NCBI GenBank assembly: GCA_015680685.1
Contig: MNCI01002682.1
Coordinates: forward strand, 248,352-312,351
DNA length: 64,000 bases
DNA from: Gnetum montanum
Lineage: Eukaryota; Streptophyta; Gnetopsida; Gnetales; Gnetaceae
Direction: 5' to 3'
Both the position numbers and the translations under genes were made by a program. Under the pieces are notes generated by a model. It ran no database searches. It saw only the letters and a list, made by a program, of their open reading frames with translations, and had not been told where the DNA came from. Each line of letters opens with the position of its first letter. The first letter of the stretch is position 1. Shown piece by piece: positions 55,392-64,000 of the stretch.

Positions 55392-56185
55392 TGATGAACC
55401 GCGATATCAGATCAACCATGCGATATCGGATACCCGATATAGCGGCCCGTCTCCTTGCCTATAAATAAGAGGTGGCACCCTTGGTTTCCAATAATTAGAA
55501 GTTAGTTCCTTAACCAAACTCTTGCCATTTTTAACCTCCAGAGTTAGAATTATTTTTGCGTGCCTGCAGTAGGAGTCATATAGTGAACGGATCTTTATTT
55601 GAGCAATGTGTACCTGAGCACACTTTGTGTATGGAAATAAAGACGAACTTTATGATAAACCTTGCAGCATACAGAATAGATTAATTAGTATTAATTATTA
55701 TTTAATGCTTTCCTAGTTAATTAATGATTTCTCTCACCTTACAAATCTCTTAGTTAAATACACTCAGTATGACCACTTCGAGCATGCGTGCAGTGCTTGG
55801 TAATCCAGTAACGATTAGCCTTTGGTAATCGTAGTAGCATTGCACTGGTTCAAGATGTGTACGGTAAGTGGGAATGGATACTGGCGTTAAGAGTACTTAG
55901 AACTTAGTTAATGAATAGTTAAATTAGATTAGTTACTTAGTTATTTCTCTCTCCCCCCCTTATTAGTGTAGGATATAAAACACATAAAATTCATAAAAAT
56001 TATATGCCTCAAGCTTACTTAACCATAAAACTATGACATACAAGTAAGTTTGGGAAGACAACGATTAATCAACCCGTTATTGTTCCACAAAGGCTCATAG
56101 GTACTTAGTCCTTGGAATCCGAACGGATCATGCGTGAAACGCTCATATTCATATGGTTGAGCATAGGGTACCTCGCCACTCATCA
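55392..56185 (+). repeat. Element E 5' LTR
   Basis: 794 bp, TGATGAACCG...CACTCATCA. TATAAATA is at 55460-55467, only 68 bp into the LTR, so the U3 is extremely short. GATATC is at 55403 and 55422. The remaining R-U5 is the mirror of the element A LTR (for example GGTACCTCGCCACTCATCA). Confidence 0.88.
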
Positions 56186-56186
56186 T

Positions 56187-56204
56187 TGGTGTCGTTGCTG
56201 GGGA
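56187..56204 (+). promoter_or_regulatory. Primer binding site, tRNA-Asp, element E
   Basis: TGGTGTCGTTGCTGGGGA differs by a few transitions from the complement of plant tRNA-Asp(GUC). It starts one base after the LTR. Confidence 0.88.
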
Positions 56205-56318
56205 CTTAGTTGTTTATGCGCTAAGTAGAACTTAGGAAATCATTCACATCATTGGAACGAACCCTTAGGGTTGATTAAGAAAAAGATAATAGTACATTAC
56301 ACACTGAACAAGACAAGA

Positions 56319-57804
56319 TGTCTTCTTCTTCGCACAAAAGCACTTTACCACCTAGGACTAACACAAGAAGTAATCGGCGGCAAGATACACATGACGTTGA
56401 TCCGTCAATTCATCAACAGTTTCGTGTGGTATATGTTCATCTCGATGAATATGTACCCGACTTCACCTTTATTCTCCACCAAGATGAATAGCTACGTTGG
56501 TGTGACTTGAAAGGTAACATAGTGTTACCTCCTGACTGTTCAGTTCCAAGTATGCTTCTTTGTGCTCTCACACAAATAGACATGCAACACTTACACACAG
56601 AGTACATTGCGCAAGACTATGATTCAAGAGACTATGGTCCCATCGAAGTGCAATGTCAAAGGGATTTGTAATAGGAGAGAGACCATAAGTCCTTGAAGGG
56701 GAAATGGTCTAAGGATGCCCCCCACATTTTAAGCGAGATTGAGGATGATGAACCTGCCTTAGGTAGTCATCCACATAATGATGTTCCTCCCCTTGACTTT
56801 GGCCAAGGGGTTGTGTATCATAACCTTCATTCTACTATTCACAACCCAGGTGCTAATACCAATAGACACAAAGTGTCCGAAAAAGGAACAAAGACACATG
56901 ACAAAGGTGGGCATTCTGATCGCAATCACGATCGAGGTAGAGACCACCGAAGAAAAGGTAGTAGACATCGTCATGGGGGCGGTTCTCCTTCTTCTTCACC
57001 TTCATCGTCTCCTTCATCCTCTCCTTCCATGTCTAGATGTAGCCATAGAGAAACAAATCATGAGGATAAGGGAAAACAAAGTTGAAGTCATAGAGGAGAC
57101 AACCAAGATAGAGGATGAGGGCACTCTAGGAATTATGCCATAGAAGAAGGGAGAGTAGGGAACCGTGTAGGCATCATAGATGCTACGAACAAGATGATCA
57201 TGATGAACCCCTACTCGCCATGTGAAGCATGCTAGATATAATTGAGGCTATGAGAGTTCCAACAAGGCACCAAAAAGATAGTAGGATCAAGAGGTTAGAC
57301 ATTAATAACATCCCATGATTTGAAGGAGGATATAACGTTGATCCTCAAAATCACTTACAAGCATTTCACGATGTGTGTGCCTTGCAAAACATAGAAAACG
57401 AGTGGCAAAAACTTAAGTTGTTCCCACGGACACTAATAAAAGAAGTTGAAAGCTGGTACCAGTCCTTAGAACTGGAATTGATTCATAGGTGGAGTACTAT
57501 GTTAGAATTGTTCAACGATAAGTATCAAACATACTCCCGGGTGTCTAACCTACAAAAGCAAATCCAAGGATGGAAACAAGGAAGTCATGAACCCTTAGAT
57601 GCTGCCATGGGCCACTATTATGCACTACTACATCGTTGTCCTAGCCATGGTTATTCACAGCGGGATCAACATCTTGTAGATGGGCTTAGGCATGAAATGA
57701 GAAGAACCCTTGGGACTTATGCCCAAGGGAGGTTATCTAAGCTTAGGTCCCATCAAATTCATAGGCTACTAGAGCAAGTTGCTAAGGAAGAAGGTGAGCT
57801 ATGA
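56319..57804 (+). pseudogene. Element E gag
   Basis: Starts MSSSSHKSTLPPRTN, matching MSSSHK at the gag start of element B. A Ser/His/Arg-rich stretch with SSSPSSSPSSSPS lies at about 56990-57040. The capsid-like part (57241-57804) has FHDVCALQNIENEW, FNDKYQTYSRVSNLQKQIQG, HYYALLHRCPSHG, VDGLRHEMRRTLGTYAQG and LLEQVAKEEGEL. Stops at about 56490, 56670 and 57085 break the frame, and two residues are missing before VDGL compared with A and B. Confidence 0.8.
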
Positions 57805-58620
57805 AAAAGAGAGAGTGTGGAAGAATATAGCTGAGATCCTTCCATCCGAAAGAAGGGAGTAAGATTTTGTGAGGATGAGGAAGAGTCACCACTCAAAGAG
57901 ATGGTGAATAGGAAAACCTTGCCTATCCAAAAGTTAGCATCAGAAGTATCGGGAAAGGTAGACCAAATGTGGGACTCCATGGATAGTAGGTTTTAAGCTA
58001 TTCTCAAAGTAGTAGAGAAGTCTAGAGAGCGAGGTAGTGATTGTGACAAAAGAAAAAAGAGAGAAGTAGAAAATGCACGTAACAAGGGTAAGGTTAAAGT
58101 TGCTATTATTGAAGAGGTTTTGGACTCAGATATAGATGATGATAGTGGATGTGAGATATGTCAATACGACCATCCTAAGGGGTGTTGCCCTATGATCTCA
58201 CATCTACAGGAGTCTGGGGTGTATGCACTTAATCCACGTTTAAACAAACAACAAACATCCCGACGGTTACCTTATCCCCAAGGTAACCCAAGGTAGTTCC
58301 ACCAACTTTTAATGTATTATCCAAGTGGAACTCCACCACAACCAATTGAGCAACATCAACAGTGGTAGCACCCACAATCATGGGGAATGCCACCACCAAG
58401 GCAACAATATCCTTACCGGCAACCTGACCCATATGGATATTACATGCAGCATCCAATCTCTCCATGTGACTCTGTTGGTCAGGTTACTCCCCAACATCAT
58501 TACTAAGCCTGCGAGTACTATAGGACTCCCTCTCCTAGGGGGGATATTCCATAAGTATACCATCCTTCCAATCTGGCCGCATCTCTCCCACCAATAGCTC
58601 CATTACCACCTGCTCTAGCA
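57805..58620 (+). pseudogene. Element E gag C-terminus with zinc-knuckle-like motif
   Basis: After a stop the frame continues through a charged linker to CEICQYDHPKGCC at about 58150-58190, the same noncanonical cysteine-histidine cluster as in A and B. It then enters a Gln/Pro/His-rich region (PYRQPDPYGYYMQHPI). Several stops. Confidence 0.65.
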
Positions 58621-59058
58621 ATGCAAGGTGAACTCCCTTCTCAGTCACAACAACACAATGCCACAAGGGCTGTTAATCCTCAACCTACAATTGGTTCTGA
58701 CAACCGTATGAAGAAAAGATATTTCTTCAGAACCAATAGTCCCACTAGGCCTTTGCAACCCCAAGTGGCTGAGTCTTTGGATGCCTCCATATCAACTAAA
58801 GCTTCAGAGCCCCCTTTGAACTTAACACTACATTCAATGCATATGATCATGTTGACACATGATGTTACTAATTGGATCAAAGCTAGCCACCTTCCCAGGA
58901 AATTCTTTGATCCTGGGAGTCCCCTAATATATCTACAAATCATTGGGAATGAGCCATGCAAAGCTCTTCTGGATTCAGGTTCTGGTGTCAACCTAATATC
59001 ACAAGAAATGTATAAGGCTTGGAACCTGCCCCCATTAAAAAAGAGCAATGTCTATTAA
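58621..59058 (+). pseudogene. Element E aspartic protease
   Basis: 145-residue open frame. PLIYLQIIGNEPCKALLDSG, then SGVNLISQEMY, is the retropepsin active-site region (LLDSGS in place of the commoner LLDTGA; Ser is frequent in plant gypsy elements). It ends in a stop just after the flap region. Confidence 0.82.
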
Positions 59059-59559
59059 GAGTTAGCTGACCAGTCCATCACTGTTCCCTTGGGATTAGTG
59101 GAGGACATTGTTACCATTGTTTGTGGGTGGTTGTATCTAGCTGACTTCTTGGTGATTCAAGTGAACAACAGTAAGGGAGACTTCCCAATCATAATGGGAA
59201 AGCACTATCGATGCGTGCCTAGGTATCCGCGATCTTTCCTTAGAAATATCTAAGGAGAATACTTTCAAAAAGATTGAGAAGAAGAAGGTTCCATGCATCA
59301 CATACAGTGACACAGGGTGCAATTGCGTGCAGAGATCATGGGTTGGGCAAAGTTTAACATTGCCTGCATGCAATCAGTATGCACAAACGATCAACATACA
59401 AAGGTGCCTATATGCAGTAGCCACATGACAAGAAGACACCCAGTGGCTGATAGCTGATCAAGGAAGCAACTCACTTATATGCATGGAACTAACTGAGGGT
59501 TTGACTTGCATTTACATAGATAGCATTGATGCATTAGAGCAAGTCCACTGCCAACTTCC

Positions 59560-60720
59560 CAACCCTAACTTAGAAAACATCAACTAGGGGAAGTTGGAAA
59601 TTCCTAAGAAATTTAAACAAGAGCCCCTAGAGCTAAGACCATTACCCACTAGTATGGAATACATGTTCCTTAAGAATGGAAAACCAGTAATCATCAACGC
59701 AAGACTTACCCCACAACAAAAAGAGAGTCTGCTAAAGGTAATAAACAAGTGGTCAAAAGCCTTCACCTAGTCATATATGGAATTAACTGGAATAGATCCT
59801 AGGATATGTCAACACAAGATTTACACTGACTCCTCCATAAAGCCTCAAAAATAACCACAGAGGTGATTGAAACTAAAGTTGAAGCAAGTAGTAAAAGAAG
59901 AAATCAAATAGCTTCTAAAGGCTGGGTTTATATACCCCATTGTTGATAGTGAATGGGTTAGCCCCTTAGTAATCATGCCTAAAAAGGGAGGCAAATGGAG
60001 GGTGTGCATAGATTTTAGGCTGCTAAACATGGAAACATTCAAGGATCACTTTCTATTGCCTTTGTTGACCAAGTCTTAGATACAATCGTAGGGCATTGCT
60101 ATTATAGTTTTCTGGATGGCTATAGCGGATACAACCAAATACAGATAGTCCCAGAAGACCAAGCCAAAACTACGTTCACTAGTCCTTGGGGAATGTTTGC
60201 ATGCAAACAAATGCTATTTGGCTTGTGCAATGCCCCTGCCATGTTTCAACGCTTAGTTCTAAGCATATTCCAGTAGTAGATAGGAAATGGTGTGGAAGTC
60301 TTTATGGATGACTTCTCCATCTATGGAGAAAGTTTTGATCAAGCCTTGGACCGATTAGAGTAAGTGCTGAAAAGATGCGTAGAAACTAATCTAAGGCTCA
60401 ACTGGCAAAAAAGCCATTTGATGATCTAAAAAGGTGTAGTACTTGGGCATAAAATTTCACATGTAGGAATAGAGGTAGACCTTGAGAAAATCAAAGTCAT
60501 TCAAGGAATCACTCGTTAACCAGAAACTGTCAAAGACATTTGGTCATTCCTTGGACACACTGGCTACTATAGAAGATTCATAGAGAACTTTTTGAAGATT
60601 ACCAAATCATTAGTAGAGTTAACAAAAAAAGGACATACCCTTTGAGTGGACCAGGGAATGCGAACTAGCTTTCCAAACTTTGAAGCAGAAGCTGGTAGAA
60701 ACACCCATTCTATAAGCTCT
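59560..60720 (+). pseudogene. Element E reverse transcriptase
   Basis: Frame-broken. WVSPLVIMPKKGGKWRVCID is RT block 1-2; VEVFMDDFSIYGESFDQALD has the catalytic FMDD at 60301-60312 in place of YMDD or YVDD; YYRRFIENF lies near 60570. Stops at about 60079, 60274, 60361 and 60430, plus indels, prevent any complete enzyme. Confidence 0.82.
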
Positions 60721-61105
60721 TGACTAGTCTAGATCATTCCATGTCATGACTAATGTGTCCAACTATGCCTTAGGAGCTATACTTACATAGTTAAGTAACC
60801 AGAAACATCCTTATTACATCCACTGCGCAAGTAGAAGTATAGTTTGTGCACAACTTAACTATACTACTATTGAAAAATAATTAATGACTGTAGTGTTTAC
60901 ACTAGAAAAATTTAGGCACTATGTATTGAGGTACAAAGTATTCATACACACAGATCATAGTGCAATTTGGTTCCTCATGAATAAGCCAATAGTAAGCCCC
61001 CATATTATACGATGGCTAGTAATCTTACAATAGTTCGGTATAACAATGATCGATCGTAAAGGCACCGAGAATGTAGTTGCTGATCATTTATCTCGGTTGT
61101 ACTGG
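60721..61105 (+). pseudogene. Element E RNase H
   Basis: Text such as VSNYALGAIL, TLEKFRHYVLRYKVFIHTDH and SAIWFLMNKP, ending TENVVADHLSRL, is gypsy RNase H. The usual TDASDYALGA start reads TNVSNYALGA here, so both early Asp positions are Asn, including the first catalytic one. Confidence 0.78.
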
Positions 61106-61239
61106 GACAACAAAGAGGACGAGTATCCCATTTTCAATCACTTCCCTGATGAGCTCCTCTTTGCTAGTGTAGTGAATGACCAATCACCCATGGAGATGAA
61201 TTGGTACAGTAGCATTCTTACCTATCTCCTTACCCAATA

Positions 61240-62550
61240 AACACCACAAGAGCTAGACCTTAAGAAGAAACAACAGTTTCTTCACAGAGCCAGGTATTTT
61301 ATGGAGATCAATGGACAACTTTACAAAGTATGTCCCGATGGCTTGGTTTGATGGTGTGTTCCCAATAGAGATCAACTAAGAGTTCTCCAAGACACTCATG
61401 AGGGCCCTTGTGGGGGTCATTATGCAAGGAGACGAACGACCATCAAGATCCTACTTGCAGGTATTATTGGCCTACCTTGTTCTGGGACACCCATCACTTC
61501 ATCCAATCTTGTGAACGCTGTCAATGTGATGGGGGAATGATTGTTAGAATGGAGGATCCAAAATAATGGATTCAACTATTAGAACCCTTCGACATTTGGA
61601 GAATTGATTTCATGGGGCCCATTACACTAATGTCCAATGGAAAAGCTTACATTGTAGTTGCTGTAGATTACTTAACAAAATGGGCTGAAGTAGCTGTCAT
61701 CAAAGATTACACATCATCTATAGCTACACAATTTGTTCAACAACAAGTCGTTAATAGGTTTGGTGTGCCTCGTGCACTTATCTTAGACAATGGAACACAC
61801 TTCATAGGTGAAACTTTTTGGAAGTTAATGCAATGCTTAGGGGTTGAGCACAAATTGACTACATAATATCACCCCCAGGAAAATGGTCAAGCTGAGGTCA
61901 CCAACATGGAGATTACTAAGATACTGATCAGAACCATTAGCAAGTATAGGTGAGATTGGAGCACTAAACTGAATGATGCTCTTTGGGCATACCGCTCCAC
62001 ATGGAAACTACCTATAGGCTACTCTCCTTATGAGTTAGTGTATGGAAAACTTCCAACACTCCCTATCCAAACTAAGCTTCGTACACTAGCCACAGCATGT
62101 AACCTCAACCTTGACCTTGATCTAGCGCAAAAACAAAGGTTGATGACTCTTAACTTGCTAGATGAGAACCGACTAGCTACCCTGTCATCTAATGAGTTGC
62201 ACAAGGCATTTAATAAATAATGTCATGACTTGAAAATTAGAAAAGTTAAGTATCAACCTGGAGATAAGGTTCTCTACTAGAACCCCACACATGTGTCACA
62301 ACGTACCAAATTTCAAACACTATGGGAAGGACCTTACATTATCTATGCAACTTTTCCTTTAGGAGCCATGACCATATATAAACCTAAGAGCCCAAATACA
62401 AGACTATTAGTCAACATGCAACAAACAAAACCTTTCCATGAATTTAGGATAGCCAAAACATATGCTACCTCTGTAGGTGGGCAACCTTGCTCATTATTTC
62501 GGATCTCCTCCTTCCAACTCAGTCATGGGGGAGATAGCCACCTTTGCTAA
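61240..62550 (+). pseudogene. Element E integrase
   Basis: An HHCC-like region (TLHEGP, GGHYARRRT, ERCQCD-like) lies at 61390-61540, frame-shifted. The core spans 61612-62220. Its three catalytic acids are visible: Asp in VAVDYLTKW, Asp in LILDNGTHF and Glu in ENGQAEVTN. WAYRSTWKLPIGYSPYELVY follows. The C-terminal GPYIIYATFP segment is at 62293-62550. Stops at 61864, 61952 and 62218, among others. No chromodomain. Confidence 0.82.
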
Positions 62551-64000
62551 TAATTGAAGGCCCGCAGCTTTTTCTAAATTTTTGTTTTACACATTTCTTT
62601 TGCACATTTTTTGTTTTGCACATTTATTTAATCTTGTTTTTTTTACATCATAGTTCATATTTTTACCATTTCTTTGTGTGATTTTGTTTTGTTTGTCACC
62701 TAATAAGTGTTCATGATGATGGTATGAATAATATCATATCGATTGCTAATGTTTGGATTTTACCTTTGAAGTATGATGTTGATATTAAGGTATGTTTTTC
62801 TTTTGATTAAACAGGCAACGAGTCCACGTTGTTCATACATCCATAAAATCCTATGGTCTCCCTTGGCTGGGAGTTGTACAGTCCCTTTCTCTAATAAAAC
62901 TATTAACAAATTGGTGGCTAGGTATTTCTCAAACTAAGGAAGGACTCAAAGGATGAAAAATGTGTGACTTCAAGGGGATTCTATGCATTTGTGCTAGCTA
63001 TTCTCTTGAGTGCTTGGATGCTTTTTCCCTAGATTTTTCGCCATTCTGACCATTCATCAAATCACCAAAAGCTAAGTGCATAAAAATAAGTCTTTGCATG
63101 GTGTGGTTCTCACACGAAAAAAAAATAGTGAGAATTCAAAGCACACCCCTTAGACATAATAATGAAAATGGAATTGGGCTACACACACTAGTTATGGCAC
63201 TGGAAAGACATGTTACCCATGCCTGAAGGTTCTCTCTAACTAAGGCCCTTTCTCGCTTCTTGGCTCTCCATCTCGCTCTTGTCAGAATGATGGTGAATTT
63301 TTGTAGAGGCATTCTTGTTGCTTCAAGAGGATAGGCTAGTAAAATGTGTTGATGCGAGGTCACTAAATGTGGATTGTTGAGGGTAGATTTGGAATGAGTT
63401 CTACTCGATCACATTAACCATGAAACACACAAGGGACTTTACACAACCTTGTTCTTAGGTTTTCATTCCATTCTCTCCTCTCCACCTTTCTTTTCCATTT
63501 TTCACCTCATTGCTGATTTTATCATTAGTCCATACCTTGGTTGATGCATCATTTTTCCTTGGTAATTTCTTGTGGGTAAGTTTTTAACTTCTTTCCCTTA
63601 AACATTTCCTACAATTAACAATTTTTGTTTCATCCCCATCTATGACATCCATTTTATTGGCGTTGCCATTGTTACTTTTTCTCCATCTTTCTTATTCCTT
63701 ATCTTTTTCCATCCTATCTCTACCGGAGGTTCGCTCTTAATCATGGGGGCTGTAGCACAATTTTTTCAATTTTTTCTAACCCCTACACCTTGGGTAGTCA
63801 CCAGTGTTAAAACTCCAAAATCAGTATCTGCGATAACCACAACTCAGCCAATGCACTTTACATCGAGGCAAGGTATCAATTGCATTGTGATTTATCTACC
63901 CTTGCTTATTTGTGATTGTGTTGTGTGTGCAGATGGCGATCATACAACAATGGACTGGGCCTGGAGGAAATACTCAGGATGGACCAGAACTGGAGTGTTT
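62551..64000 (+). other. Non-coding tail of element E
   Basis: T-rich runs and short frames only. No env-like ORF, polypurine tract next to an LTR, or 3' LTR can be supported before the window ends. Confidence 0.55.

Larger units (their letters stand above)
55392..64000 (+). mobile_element. Element E: long gypsy-type element with gag-pol, runs off the window
   Basis: 5' LTR 55392-56185, tRNA-Asp primer site 56187-56204, then gag, zinc-knuckle-like motif, aspartic protease, RT, RNase H and integrase in Ty3/gypsy order on the plus strand. No chromodomain is seen after the integrase. The primer type, domain order and long tail suggest the Athila/Tat side of the family; this is inference. No 3' LTR is found before 64000. 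Stops occur in every domain, so it is inactive, but it best represents the pol that A lacks. Confidence 0.88.

Overview
The window is AT-rich nuclear DNA from a seed plant with a large, repeat-laden genome. A gymnosperm (conifer-like) is my best inference, from one ordinary enzyme gene stretched over about 30 kb by transposon-filled introns and from ancient nested LTR elements on both sides. No species marker is present. There is no bacterial feature, CRISPR array, rRNA or tRNA gene.

Host gene. The only intact protein-coding gene I can support is a plastid-type beta-amylase on the minus strand, from an ATG at about 42436 down to about 12.1 kb. Eight exons (42212-42436, 39941-40048, 39608-39811, 37368-37562, 27660-27824, 22588-22848, 13849-14067, 13541-13760) join in phase with GT-AG borders, except that the first donor (GTCCAG) is weak. 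They encode about 532 residues with a transit-peptide-like start and both catalytic glutamates; a short last exon near 12.0-12.1 kb is unresolved. Introns run from 88 bp to 9.5 kb.

Intron contents. The 8.5-kb intron holds a Ty3/gypsy RT scrap, a decayed pararetrovirus-like movement-protein ORF, and a 6.6-kb non-coding LTR element (LTRs 15844-16424 and 21855-22435, TSD TAAAC) inserted into that viral remnant. The 9.5-kb intron holds a giant imperfect palindrome (29947-35222; arms of about 2.6 kb around a 46-bp loop). The other introns hold small tandem duplications and an RTE-type LINE tail.

Left flank (1-9.6 kb). An old minus-strand gypsy element (5' LTR 8657-9599, gag to its left) was split by a younger complete element (782-6654, TSD GTGGT). 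The younger one has LTRs, a tRNA-Asp primer site and gag, but no recognisable pol.

Right flank (46-64 kb). Here lie a decayed L1 LINE (about 46.0-51.8 kb) interrupted by a solo LTR, another LTR of the same family (52157-53068), an RTE LINE fragment, a decayed multi-exon fragment of an unrecognised gene, and a long plus-strand gypsy element (5' LTR 55392-56185, PBS, gag, protease, RT, RNase H, integrase) that runs off the window end. The five LTRs of this gypsy family share a very short U3. In several copies it is built from a roughly 14-bp GATATC-bearing repeat next to the TATA box.
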